This document shows positions 1-8,503 of a DNA stretch of 64,000 bases, in pieces (within the stretch, counting starts at the first letter, position 1; each line of letters begins with the position of its first letter). The position numbers were made by a program, and so were the translations under genes. The DNA comes from CAVQGZ01 sp942491665. GTDB taxonomy: Bacteria; Actinomycetota; Actinomycetes; Jiangellales; Jiangellaceae. The DNA lies in the NCBI GenBank assembly GCA_942491665.1, contig CALOBR010000001.1:593121-657120 (forward strand), given 5' to 3'. A model generated the notes under the pieces. The model did not search any database. It worked only from the letters and a program-made list of their open reading frames with translations, and was not told where the DNA came from.

Positions 1-136
1 GCGCCAGCCACCAGGCCAGCGGCGTACCGACCAGGATCAGCAACAGCGTGGTCAGTGCGGCCAGGCGCAGGGTCAGCCACAGGGCCTCCATATCGGCCGC
101 CTGCAGACCGGCGCCGTGCAGCAGTTCACCGTTCAC
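1..136 (-). CDS. modB: Molybdate ABC transporter permease ModB, N-terminal fragment
   Basis: Only the first 45 or so codons are in the window. Read on the minus strand from a GTG at 136 they give a short polar N-terminus and then a hydrophobic segment (LWLTLRLAALTTLLLILVG), which is how ModB permeases begin: it is the first membrane span of the inner-membrane channel that passes molybdate from ModA. The GTG overlaps the modA stop codon (GTGA, 133-136), so the two genes are translationally coupled. The rest, and presumably the ATPase gene modC, lies beyond the left edge. The call rests on the hydrophobic start and the modA neighbour. Confidence 0.75.
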   Translation of the reverse strand, partial: MNGELLHGAGLQAADMEALWLTLRLAALTTLLLILVGTPLAWWLA

Positions 137-879
137 GACGCCTCCGGCAGTGCGTAGCCGGCCGCGCCGATGATGGCGCGGGCACGCGGTGCACGCAGGT
201 AGGCGAGAAAGGATTCGGCGGCCGGGCCGGCTCGCAACAGGACGGCCTGTTGTCGGATCGGGGCATACAACCCGGCGGCAATCTCCCGGTAGGCGCCGCG
301 TGCCGATGCATCCAGCCCGAGCAACTGCGACAGTGCGACCAGGCCCGCCTGCGCGTTGCCGGTGGCAACGAACTGGAATGCCTGGCCGACGTTCTCGCCG
401 CGCACCAGTCGCGGTTGCACCTCGGACCACAGCCCCCAGGCCTCGAGCACCTGGCGCGCGGCCAGGCCGTACGGTGCAAGACGCGGGTTGGCGATCGCCA
501 GGCGCCGCACCTGCGGATCGATCAATGCAGCGCGCGCATCGTCGACCGCATCGAGCCCCGGCAGCCAGACCACCAGCCGCCCCAACGCATAGTCGAACCG
601 GCTGCCGGTGACAGCATGCCCCTCGACTTCGAGACGCTTCGGGCGCGCCGTATCGGCAGCCAGGAAGACATCGAAGGCGGCGCCGTTACGAATCTGCGCA
701 TAGTGCTTGCCGGTCGATGCCGACGAGATCAGCAGGCGATGGCCGGTCTGCGCGATGAAATCATCGGCCAGTCGTTTGAGGGTCGGCGCGAAATTCGCGG
801 CGACGGCCACGCGGACCGGGTCAGCCGGCGCGACAGAACAGGCCAGGCAGCACAGGCTCAGCATCAGAGTACGCAACAT
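133..879 (-). CDS. modA: Molybdate-binding periplasmic protein ModA
   Basis: Periplasmic solute-binding component of the molybdate/tungstate ABC importer, which supplies molybdenum cofactor synthesis. The start at 879 gives MLRTLMLSLCCLACSVAPAD, a typical Sec signal peptide with cleavage near residue 20, and a protein of 248 residues, normal for ModA. The mature part starts with the family pattern RVAVAANFAPTLKRLADDF, followed by the ligand-loop region (SSASTGKHYAQI) and an FDVFLAAD segment. An upstream in-frame extension to 1020 exists but has no family resemblance. It is directly followed by modB. moaC, another molybdenum gene, lies about 6 kb away on the other strand. Confidence 0.9.
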   Translation of the reverse strand: MLRTLMLSLCCLACSVAPADPVRVAVAANFAPTLKRLADDFIAQTGHRLLISSASTGKHYAQIRNGAAFDVFLAADTARPKRLEVEGHAVTGSRFDYALGRLVVWLPGLDAVDDARAALIDPQVRRLAIANPRLAPYGLAARQVLEAWGLWSEVQPRLVRGENVGQAFQFVATGNAQAGLVALSQLLGLDASARGAYREIAAGLYAPIRQQAVLLRAGPAAESFLAYLRAPRARAIIGAAGYALPEAS

Positions 880-1372
880 CGGCAAACGCGAGACTCCGGA
901 AGAACGCAATCCGCCGAGTGTAACGCAGACCGCCATCGCATCACCTTGATGCGAAACGGCAGACGGCGGGTTGCAGTCGCCGCTTGACCTCGGGCGGCAG
1001 GGGGCGCGGGCACTGTGCACCCGGTCCGCTATTCAACGGGCTGAACGGCCGCCTTCGACCGGCACACCGCCGGCGAGACGGGGTCGACGCAGACAACGAA
1101 AAAACCGCCAAGGGCAATGTGGCGAACGACCGCGCAGCGAACGGCAGCGGCATCCGCGACGGCTGCGCGCAACTGCGCTGTCGTGGATCGACGGTCATCC
1201 CACCGTCGCAGGGCAAGACGATCGCACCGACAGTCCGCGTCGCCCCCGCAAACTGACCACCGCGGATACCGCTGTCACCGCCCACACGAAACAACATCGC
1301 GATCAGCAGAATCGGTAAGGTCGGCCATCGGCTGCGGTCGACTCGATCGACCGTAGCTTCAGCATGCCAGTG
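880..1372. other. Intergenic, no gene recognised
   Basis: The stretch between the modA start and the degraded 3' end of the pyrophosphatase relic. Open frames exist on both strands because of high GC, but none resembles a known family or has a convincing ribosome binding site. The modA promoter should lie at its left side. The right side may include unrecognisable remains of the relic's flank. Confidence 0.5.
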
Positions 1373-2437
1373 TCCTCGCAGCAGCGGCGTGATTACCGGC
1401 GACACGATCGCCGTCACGTTGATCAGGCTATTCATCGACGGCCCGGTGGTCTCTCTGAACGGGACGCCAACGGTGTCGCCGACCACGGTGGCCTTGCGCA
1501 CCACCGGGCCCCTACCGCCGAGGTTGCCCTTCTCGACCCACATCTTGGCGTTGTCCCTCGCGCCGCCGAGCAGGCCGCCGAACGCCTCGGCACTGATGCC
1601 GACGCCGATCACTACCGGTGCAGCTACCGCGATCGCACCGGGCTAAATCATCTTCTTCAACGCCGCAGAGGTAACCATAGCGACGTAGCGCGCGGTGTCC
1701 GGCTCAGCCTTGCCCTCGAGCAGGTCAGGTATCTCACGGAACTGGCGGCGGATCTCGTGGGTCATCTCGGACGCCGCAGCGCCGATCGCAAAGCCCTTGT
1801 CGATCGCCGCCGTTGTCACCCACATTGTCGGCGATCACGCCCGGGTTGCGCGGATCATCCTCGGGAATGCCGGTCTCGACCTTGCCCACCAGGTCGACGC
1901 GCCTGGTGAAGAGGCCGCCCCCGACATGCGAGAACAGCGCGACCCTCGATGCGCCCATGCCGAATACGTGGATCGCCTGCACCGTGTCCGGGCCGCCGCC
2001 GAACACCAGGTACAGGCTGTCCAGCCCGAGCAGGCCCATCGATGCCATCAGCGGTCCCATGACCGAGCCTCCGAACAAGGCCAGGGTCAACGCCGACGCA
2101 CCTTGCGGTCGGCCGCGGTCGTGGTGCGCACGTTGGCATGGGTCGCGGTGTACATGCCGTAATAGCCGGCCCGGCCCAAGGCCAGCACGCCCACCAGCAA
2201 CGCAATCGCGGCCTTCAGACCGAGAAACAGCAGCAACAGACCGAGCACGATGACGCCGAACATGCCCAGCGCCTTGAAATCGCGGCGCATGCAGACCACG
2301 AGGCCCAGGTGGATCGGGTCACCGATGTCGGTGACCTTGGCAGCGCCTGCAGGATGCCTGTGGATCAGGCGACAAACGCGGTAGGCGGCAAACAAACCAG
2401 GAATCCCGAGGACCGGTGGCAGTGCTGCACGAAGCAT
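1373..2437 (-). pseudogene. Decayed membrane-bound pyrophosphatase (K+-dependent type)
   Basis: Relic of a second H+/Na+-translocating pyrophosphatase. From right to left it keeps the start (LPPVLGIPGLFAAYRV at 2437), the ANVRTTTAA segment, the substrate motif GIPEDDPRNPGVIADNVGDN (near 1850), the TTAAIDKGFAIG segment, the EIRRQFREIPDL segment and the C-terminal NAKMWVEKGNLGG to SPVITPLLRG. About 240 codons are missing between the NVGDN and TTAAI segments, about 60-80 more after FAIGAAA, a frame change lies near 2095, and a TAG interrupts the frame near 1643. Alanine at the position equivalent to K453 of the intact neighbour places it in the K+-dependent subfamily. Large internal deletions cannot be explained by base-calling errors, so this is real decay. 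Confidence 0.88.
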
Positions 2438-2743
2438 AGTGGGGCTACTTTGGACTATATTTGGTAGGATTTAAGCGGCGCTGTCGTTTCGACCGCTGGC
2501 GACTCCGTGTTCCCGAAAATTGACGAATGATTTACCCTCGTGTTTCACGATATCCGCCGCGGACCAGCCGCAGCAGCGACAAGCCACACCACGCGTGTCC
2601 ACGACAACAGCACGCTTAATCACCATATTCGAACATTTTGGTTGGTAAATAGAGGGCCAAGGCTAAGAATCGCGCTCGGGAAAGCCAACACCAATCAATA
2701 AGATCCCGCCGCTTACGCACTTCAAAGAGGGGAAACAAATAGA
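2438..2743. other. Intergenic region upstream of hppA
   Basis: About 300 bases between the divergently placed pyrophosphatase relic and the intact hppA. It is clearly richer in A and T than its surroundings, as expected of a promoter region. A purine-rich ribosome binding site (AGAGGGGAAA) lies about 10 bases before the hppA ATG. No small gene or convincing hairpin was seen. Confidence 0.5.
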
Positions 2744-4753
2744 ATGAATACTGCACTCTGGTTCGCCCTGGCCTGCTCGCTTCTGGCGATCGGCTACGGC
2801 GTTGTATCGGTCAAATGGATTCTCAGTCAGCCCGACGGCAACGACCGCATGCGCGAGATCGCGCAGGCCATTCAGGAAGGCGCCCAGGCCTACCTCAACC
2901 GCCAATACACCACGATCGGCATCGTCGGCATCGTGCTGACCGCCGTGCTGTTCTATTTCCTCGGCTGGGCGACTGCGGTCGGCTTCCTGATCGGCGCGGT
3001 CTTCTCCGGCCTGGCCGGCTATATTGGCATGCACATCTCGGTGCGCTCCAACGTGCGCACCGCGCAGGCCGCCAACAACGGCCTCAATGCCGCGCTGCAG
3101 ATCGCGTTCCGTGGTGGCGCCATCACCGGCATGCTGGTGGTGGGCCTCGGCCTGCTCGGGGTTGCCGGTTACTACGCGATCCTGGTTCAGATGGGCGTCG
3201 AAGACCCGCTGCACCCGCTGGTCGGCCTGGCCTTCGGCGGCTCGCTGATCTCGATCTTCGCCCGACTCGGTGGCGGCATCTTCACCAAGGGTGCCGACGT
3301 CGGCGCCGACATCGTCGGCAAGGTGGAAGCGGGCATTCCTGAGGACGACCCACGCAACCCGGCGGTGATCGCCGACAACGTCGGTGACAACGTCGGCGAC
3401 TGCGCCGGCATGGCGGCCGACCTGTTCGAGACCTATGCCGTGACGGTCGTCGCGACCATGCTGCTCGGCGGCCTGCTGATGCCCGACTCGCCAAACGCCG
3501 TGCTCTACCCGCTGGTGCTCGGCGGCGTGTCGATCGTCGCGTCGGTCATCGGCACCTTCTTCGTCAAGGCGAAGGAGGGCGGCAAGATCATGAACGCCCT
3601 GTATCGCGGCCTGATCGTGTCCGGCGTGATCGCCGCGGTCGGTTTCTACTTCGTCACCGACGCGATGATGGGCGGCAACGCCGCGTTCACGGCGATGGAC
3701 CTGTACCTGGCCTCGCTGATCGGCCTGGTGCTGACCGCCGCGATGGTCGTCATCACCGAGTACTACACCGCCACCGAGTACTCCCCGGTGCGCCATATCG
3801 CCGCGGCATCGACTACCGGCGACGGCACCAACGTGATCGCCGGTCTTGGTATCTCGATGAAATCGACCGCGGCACCGGTACTCGCCGTGTGTGCATCGAT
3901 CTGGGCCGCCCACGACCTGGCCGGCCTGTACGGCATCGCGATCGCCGCGACCTCGATGCTGTCGATGACCGGCATCATCGTGGCGCTGGACGCCTACGGC
4001 CCGATCACCGACAACGCCGGCGGTATCGCCGAGATGGCCGAGCTGGACGAGAAGATCCGCAACATCACCGATCCGCTCGACGCGGTCGGCAACACGACCA
4101 AGGCGGTCACCAAGGGCTACGCGATCGGCTCGGCCGGCCTCGCCGCGCTGGTACTGTTCTCGGACTACACGCACTCGCTGGAAAAGGCCGGTATGAGCCT
4201 GACCTTCGACCTCTCCGACCACATGGTCATCATCGGCCTGTTCATCGGCGGCCTGGTGCCCTACCTGTTCGGCGCGATGGCAATGGAGGCGGTCGGTCGC
4301 GCGGCCGGCGGCATCGTCAACGAGGTGCGTCGCCAGTTCAAGGAGAAGCCGGGCATCATGGACCACAGCGAAAAGCCCGACTACGGCCGCGCCGTGGACA
4401 TGCTGACCAAGGCGGCGATCAAGGAGATGATCATCCCGTCGCTGCTGCCGATCGCGGTACCGGTCGCGGTCGGCCTGCTGCTCGGACCAACCGCGCTGGG
4501 CGGCCTGCTGATCGGCACCATCGTCACCGGCCTGTTCGTGGCCATCTCGATGACCACCGGCGGCGGCGCGTGGGACAACGCCAAGAAGTACATCGAAGAC
4601 GGCAACTACGGCGGCAAGGGCTCGGACGCGCACAAGGCAGCCGTGACCGGTGACACAGTCGGCGACCCGTACAAGGACACCGCCGGCCCCGCCGTGAACC
4701 CGTTGATTAAGATCATCAATATTGTGGCGCTGCTGATTGTGCCCATGCTGTAA
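2744..4753 (+). CDS. hppA: K+-independent proton-translocating pyrophosphatase HppA
   Basis: Integral membrane enzyme that couples hydrolysis of pyrophosphate to outward H+ pumping. At 669 residues it has the usual length, with about 16 membrane spans. The substrate and Mg2+ binding loop is intact (VEAGIPEDDPRNPAVIADN around residues 190-210, followed by a second NVGDNVGDCAG loop), as is the C-terminal acidic loop ending DPYKDTAGPAVNPLIK. The subtype motif reads GNTTKAVTKGYAIG with K453 and T456. Lysine and threonine at these positions mark the K+-independent H+-PPases, whereas K+-dependent ones have Ala and Gly. It is followed by a hairpin terminator and then by the soluble pyrophosphatase ppa. 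It may conserve energy from the pyrophosphate released by biosynthesis. Confidence 0.97.
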   Translation: MNTALWFALACSLLAIGYGVVSVKWILSQPDGNDRMREIAQAIQEGAQAYLNRQYTTIGIVGIVLTAVLFYFLGWATAVGFLIGAVFSGLAGYIGMHISVRSNVRTAQAANNGLNAALQIAFRGGAITGMLVVGLGLLGVAGYYAILVQMGVEDPLHPLVGLAFGGSLISIFARLGGGIFTKGADVGADIVGKVEAGIPEDDPRNPAVIADNVGDNVGDCAGMAADLFETYAVTVVATMLLGGLLMPDSPNAVLYPLVLGGVSIVASVIGTFFVKAKEGGKIMNALYRGLIVSGVIAAVGFYFVTDAMMGGNAAFTAMDLYLASLIGLVLTAAMVVITEYYTATEYSPVRHIAAASTTGDGTNVIAGLGISMKSTAAPVLAVCASIWAAHDLAGLYGIAIAATSMLSMTGIIVALDAYGPITDNAGGIAEMAELDEKIRNITDPLDAVGNTTKAVTKGYAIGSAGLAALVLFSDYTHSLEKAGMSLTFDLSDHMVIIGLFIGGLVPYLFGAMAMEAVGRAAGGIVNEVRRQFKEKPGIMDHSEKPDYGRAVDMLTKAAIKEMIIPSLLPIAVPVAVGLLLGPTALGGLLIGTIVTGLFVAISMTTGGGAWDNAKKYIEDGNYGGKGSDAHKAAVTGDTVGDPYKDTAGPAVNPLIKIINIVALLIVPML

Positions 4754-4778
4754 ATCCCGCCCACACGGGGGTTTGCGC

Positions 4779-4803
4779 AAGGGGGCGTTCGCGCCCCCTT
4801 TTT
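4779..4803 (+). terminator. Rho-independent terminator after hppA
   Basis: A perfect stem of GGGGGCG with CGCCCCC around a TTCG loop (4781-4798), extended by flanking AA/TT and followed by a run of T. It lies 26 bases after the hppA stop codon and separates hppA from ppa. Confidence 0.9.
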
Positions 4804-4888
4804 CGTGCCCGGCTTTCCCGGTGGACGCCCGCCCACCCCAGCGCTTAACCTAGCGCGCTGAATCTTTAGCCATAACCTGGGGAAATAC

Positions 4889-5434
4889 ATGAACCTGGAC
4901 CGCGTCAGCAAGGGCAATGTGCCCAACGAAATCAACGTCATCATCGAGATCCCGGCCCACTCCGACCCGGTCAAGTACGAGCTCGACAAGGACACCGGCG
5001 CGATGTTCGTCGACCGCTTCATGTCGACCGCGATGTACTACCCCTGCAACTACGGCTACGTGCCGCACACCCTGTCGAAAGACGGCGACCCGGTCGACGT
5101 GCTGGTGCTGACGCCACATCCCCTGATCTCCGGCTCGGTCATTTCCTGCCGTCCGGTCGGCGTGCTGAAGATGAAGGACGAATCCGGCGACGACGCCAAG
5201 GTCCTCGCCGTGCCGGTCGACAAGCTGTGCAAGACCTACCGCGGCGTCGAGAGCTTCCGCGACCTGCAGGGCGAGATCCTCAACCGTATCTCGCACTTCT
5301 TCGAGCACTACAAGGATCTGGACGAAGGTAAATGGGTGCGCGTCGACGGCTGGTATGGCATCGAAGAGGCCAAGCAGGAGATCTTGGACTCCGTGCAGCT
5401 TTACCAGGATGCGCCGGAAAAGCCGAACTTCTGA
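4889..5434 (+). CDS. ppa: Soluble inorganic pyrophosphatase, family I
   Basis: Cytoplasmic Mg2+-dependent enzyme hydrolysing pyrophosphate to two phosphates, which pulls nucleic acid and protein synthesis forward. It has 181 residues, the usual length. The family signature SKDGDPVDVLVLTP with its three metal-binding aspartates is at about residues 63-76, and the YPCNYGYVP active-site strand is at about 51-59. The start follows a CCTGGGGAAATAC leader. It has its own transcription unit behind the hppA terminator. A cell with both a pumping and a soluble PPase must balance energy recovery against simple removal of pyrophosphate. Confidence 0.97.
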   Translation: MNLDRVSKGNVPNEINVIIEIPAHSDPVKYELDKDTGAMFVDRFMSTAMYYPCNYGYVPHTLSKDGDPVDVLVLTPHPLISGSVISCRPVGVLKMKDESGDDAKVLAVPVDKLCKTYRGVESFRDLQGEILNRISHFFEHYKDLDEGKWVRVDGWYGIEEAKQEILDSVQLYQDAPEKPNF

Positions 5435-5542
5435 GTCACGACGAGGTCACATCGGGTGATAGCGAGTCCAGGGCGCAGACGGTCGCGCTGCCGCGCAGCC
5501 GTCACGACGACGTTGCGATCCGTTCAGGTTTGAGGTTGCCGC

Positions 5543-6037
5543 ATGAAACTTTGTCGACTGATCTACAAGAGCGTTGCGACCGCGGAGGTCATATCCAACA
5601 AGACGCTGCGCAGCCTGCAGGACGAGGCAGCGGCGGCCAATGCCGAAGCCGGGATAACCGGCCTGCTGGTTCTTGCCGGCAATACGTTCGTGCAGGTGCT
5701 CGAAGGTGACGCGCAGCGTCTGACCACGCTGATGGGCAACATCGCCCGCGACAAGCGCCATCGCATGGTCGAGTTGATTTCGTTCACGCCGGTCGCACAG
5801 CGCAACTTCGACGCCTGGAACATGCGCCTGGTCGATCTCTACGATCTGCCCGGCGACAAGCGCGCCTACATGGTGTCGAAGTACGGACAGTCCGGCGAAC
5901 AGCTGATCATCCCCGATGATGAACAGCTGCTGCATGCCCTGCTGATCGACGCCCGGCACCTGTGCCTGTCGCTGCCGTGGCAGTCTGGCCCCGGCTCTGA
6001 CGGGTCGGCCGATGCCGACGAACGCACATCCGCCTGA
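5543..6037 (+). CDS. BLUF-domain blue-light sensor protein
   Basis: A 164-residue protein that is essentially one BLUF (blue light using FAD) domain with a tail of about 60 residues. The photocycle residues are all recognisable: Tyr8 in MKLCRLIYKS, Asn33 before AGITG, Gln51 in TFVQVLEG, and Trp92/Met94 in the FDAWNMRL strand. Such short BLUF proteins bind flavin non-covalently and pass a light signal to a separate partner. No output domain (EAL, GGDEF, cyclase) is attached. It sits 108 bases after ppa in the same direction and may be co-transcribed with it. The partner cannot be inferred from the neighbours. Confidence 0.92.
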   Translation: MKLCRLIYKSVATAEVISNKTLRSLQDEAAAANAEAGITGLLVLAGNTFVQVLEGDAQRLTTLMGNIARDKRHRMVELISFTPVAQRNFDAWNMRLVDLYDLPGDKRAYMVSKYGQSGEQLIIPDDEQLLHALLIDARHLCLSLPWQSGPGSDGSADADERTSA

Positions 6038-6424
6038 GCGCAACACGCCGACAAGCGCGCACTGCCTACGTCTCCCCTGCGGCCCGGGCGGGAAAGCGTC
6101 GATTTGCGAGGCAGGGGGTATCCGGTCGCCACGACCCGTTTGCGCTGTCGCATCAATGCGGCGGCGTTCCAATCCGGTCTGGAATCTCCCCCGGCTTCAG
6201 GCCGGCACCGCGCGCCTGCACACACCACCGACGCACGCTGCTCCGACCGTCCGGATAAGCCGCCCGGCAATGCCGGAACACGGCCAGGTTCGGCGCCAGC
6301 CGCCCGCCGGGCGCACCAACAATACCGGGGCAGGCACATGAGCGCCTGCGACGAACGCGCATCCAGACACGCACGCGGGTAGAATTGCGCCCTTCACCGG
6401 CCCAGGCATTACCCAAGGACCACG
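6038..6424. other. Intergenic, no gene recognised
   Basis: Nearly 390 bases between the BLUF gene and the phosphoesterase gene. Several short open frames occur on both strands, but they have no family resemblance and no good start context. No strong hairpin or repeat was noticed. Confidence 0.4.
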
Positions 6425-6997
6425 ATGAAAGTCTGCATTCTCTCCGACAGCCACGATCACATTCCGCTGATCGACGCCGCCGTCGCCGACGCCAAGACCG
6501 CCGGCGCCGAGGCCGTGCTGCACTGCGGCGATGTGGTCGCTCCCAGCACCCTGCACTGCCTGGAAAAATACGGGCTGCCGGTGCACGTGATCCATGGCAA
6601 CAATACCGGCGACCTGTATGCCATGACCCAGCTGGCCCACAAACCCGGCGGCGTGGTGCGCTTTCACGGCATGGACGCCGGCATCGAGCTGGCCGGCAAA
6701 CGCATTTTCATCGTCCACTACCCGCACTATGCGCGCGCCATGGCCGCAACCGGCGACTGGGACCTGGTGTGCTGCGGGCACAGCCACAAGGTGGAGATCC
6801 GCGCGCAGCAAAACTGCGCCGGCGGCGTCACCCACGTGGTCAACCCGGGCACGGTCGGCGGCGTCGGCCAGGCACCGGCGACCTGGGTTTTCGCCGATCT
6901 CGCTGGCATGACGTTTGAACGGCGCGAGGTACCCAAGTCGCTCGAATACCGCGACCAGGCGACCGCCGCTCACCGGGATGCCGCGGATAGCGCCTGA
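6425..6997 (+). CDS. YfcE/MJ0936-type metallophosphoesterase
   Basis: Small calcineurin-like phosphodiesterase of 190 residues. The dinuclear metal motifs appear in order: SDSHDH (residues 7-12), CGDVV (34-38), HGNNTGD (57-63), a histidine in IVHYPHYA, and CGHSH (near 119). The C-terminal NPGTVGGVG stretch is typical of the YfcE subgroup. These enzymes hydrolyse phosphodiesters in vitro and their physiological substrates are mostly unknown. The third motif has threonine after GNN where many relatives have an acidic residue. The gene stands alone upstream of moaC, and nothing around it points to a substrate. Confidence 0.88.
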   Translation: MKVCILSDSHDHIPLIDAAVADAKTAGAEAVLHCGDVVAPSTLHCLEKYGLPVHVIHGNNTGDLYAMTQLAHKPGGVVRFHGMDAGIELAGKRIFIVHYPHYARAMAATGDWDLVCCGHSHKVEIRAQQNCAGGVTHVVNPGTVGGVGQAPATWVFADLAGMTFERREVPKSLEYRDQATAAHRDAADSA

Positions 6998-7141
6998 TGC
7001 TGCCTGTCGACTGCCGGCCCGCAGGCGGTGAATGCGCCGACCCACCGCGCAACCCGACAAGTGGATGCAGCCCGCACCTGAATCGTCCAGGCTTGCACAC
7101 CCATGGACCGAAAACAGCACTCCAATCCAGCAGAGGCACAC

Positions 7142-7636
7142 ATGTCTGACCGCTTCACCCATTTCGATGCCGAGGGCCAGGCGCATATGGTCGACGTCGG
7201 CGGCAAGGACCTCACCGAGCGGGTCGCGGTGGCCAGCGGCAGCATCCGCATGCAGACCGACACCCTGGCGATGATCGTCGAGGGCGGACACAAGAAGGGC
7301 GACGTACTCGGCGTGGCCCGGATTGCCGGCATCATGGGTGCCAAGCGCACCGCCGACCTGGTGCCACTGTGCCACCCCCTGCCGCTGAGCCATGTCAGCA
7401 TCGAACTTGCGCCCAACACCAAACTCGACTGCATCCACTGCAGCGCGACGGCCAAGACGCGCGGCCAGACCGGTGTCGAGATGGAGGCGCTGTGCGCAGT
7501 GCAGGTGGCGCTGTTGACGATCTACGACATGTGCAAGGCGGTCGACCGTGGCATGGTGATCGAGAACGTGCGCCTCGAAGAAAAATCCGGCGGCAAGTCC
7601 GGCCACTGGCAGCGCAGCGACTTTCCTGACGCATGA
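7142..7636 (+). CDS. moaC: Cyclic pyranopterin monophosphate synthase MoaC
   Basis: Catalyses, after MoaA, the conversion of 3',8-cyclo-7,8-dihydro-GTP to cyclic pyranopterin monophosphate in molybdenum cofactor synthesis. With the ATG at 7142 the protein has 164 residues, the usual size. Hallmarks are MVDVGGKD near the N-terminus, KRTADLVPLCHPLPL (active site), TGVEMEALCAV, and the end motif KSGGKSGHW. An upstream in-frame ATG at 7103 adds 13 residues without family support. The stop codon overlaps the engB start (ATGA, 7633-7636). Confidence 0.96.
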   Translation: MSDRFTHFDAEGQAHMVDVGGKDLTERVAVASGSIRMQTDTLAMIVEGGHKKGDVLGVARIAGIMGAKRTADLVPLCHPLPLSHVSIELAPNTKLDCIHCSATAKTRGQTGVEMEALCAVQVALLTIYDMCKAVDRGMVIENVRLEEKSGGKSGHWQRSDFPDA

Positions 7637-8235
7637 ACCCCCGATACCGCCAGGCCGCCTTTCTGACCAGCGCCGCCAAGCTCACGCAGACCCCCGCCGA
7701 CGAAGGCTTCGAGGTCGCGTTCGCGGGCCGCTCGAACGCCGGCAAGTCGAGCGCGATCAACACCCTGTGTGACCAGAAATCGCTGGCGCGCACCAGCAAG
7801 ACGCCGGGCCGCACGCAGCTGCTGAACTTTTTTGCGATCGACGAACAGCGCCGCATCGTCGACCTGCCCGGTTATGGCTATGCGAAGGTCGCCGAGGGCA
7901 TCAAGCGCGAGTGGCAGGGCGCGCTCGCCGCGTACCTCGAAAAGCGCCAGTGCCTGCGTGGCCTGATGCTGATGATGGACATCCGCCACCCGCTCAAGGA
8001 CTACGACCTGCAGATGCTCGAGTGGGCCGACCATATCGGGCTGCCCGTACACGTGCTGCTGACCAAGTCGGACAAGCTCAAGCGAGGCCCCGGCCAGAGC
8101 ACCGTGCTGCAGGTAAGGCGCACGCTGCACGGCATCAACGGCGATTTCAGCGTGCAGGCCTTCTCATCGTTGAAACGCAGCGGGATCGATGAGGCACACG
8201 CGGTGCTGGACCGGTGGTATGCGTTCGAGGATTGA
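7633..8235 (+). CDS. engB: Ribosome biogenesis GTPase EngB (YsxC/YihA)
   Basis: Small TRAFAC-class GTPase needed for assembly of the large ribosomal subunit. It has 200 residues. The P-loop is GRSNAGKSS (residues 32-40), switch I contains TSKTPGRTQ, G3 is DLPGYGYAK, and G4 is TKSD, all in the expected order. It is translationally coupled to moaC by a 4-base overlap. In many gammaproteobacteria the engB gene lies next to polA, and here polA is the next but one gene downstream, on the other strand. Confidence 0.96.
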   Translation: MNPRYRQAAFLTSAAKLTQTPADEGFEVAFAGRSNAGKSSAINTLCDQKSLARTSKTPGRTQLLNFFAIDEQRRIVDLPGYGYAKVAEGIKREWQGALAAYLEKRQCLRGLMLMMDIRHPLKDYDLQMLEWADHIGLPVHVLLTKSDKLKRGPGQSTVLQVRRTLHGINGDFSVQAFSSLKRSGIDEAHAVLDRWYAFED

Positions 8236-8503
8236 CGCCAGACAGTGGAACTGACCTGGGGTGTGCCACGGCGATGACGACGAAACGCGGGTTCAGTCCC
8301 TGCGGACACGCCAGGCGTTTTTTGCGGATTCGGCCATCCAGCCGTAGCTGACCCCAGCGCGGTCGATCGGCACCTTTGTGCATACCGCTGACAACGGAGA
8401 TCGCAGGCGGGGGCATTTCGGCGACGGCATGTTGCCAGCCAGTGGCCGTGCCTGGGCGACCGGTTGCCGCGCGTACCGAATACCGGATGCCGACGCCTTT
8501 CCC

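Noticed and set aside
2663..4780. A 705-codon open frame opposite hppA
   Set aside because: It is the antisense of hppA with low-complexity His/Asp/Arg composition, a common shadow in GC-rich DNA.
6197..7606. A 469-codon minus-strand frame across the phosphoesterase and moaC genes
   Set aside because: It covers two recognised plus-strand genes in shadow and shows no family resemblance.
8236..8503. Possible gene between engB and the MscS gene
   Set aside because: Open frames here lack an RBS and resemble nothing known. The space lies between two converging genes.
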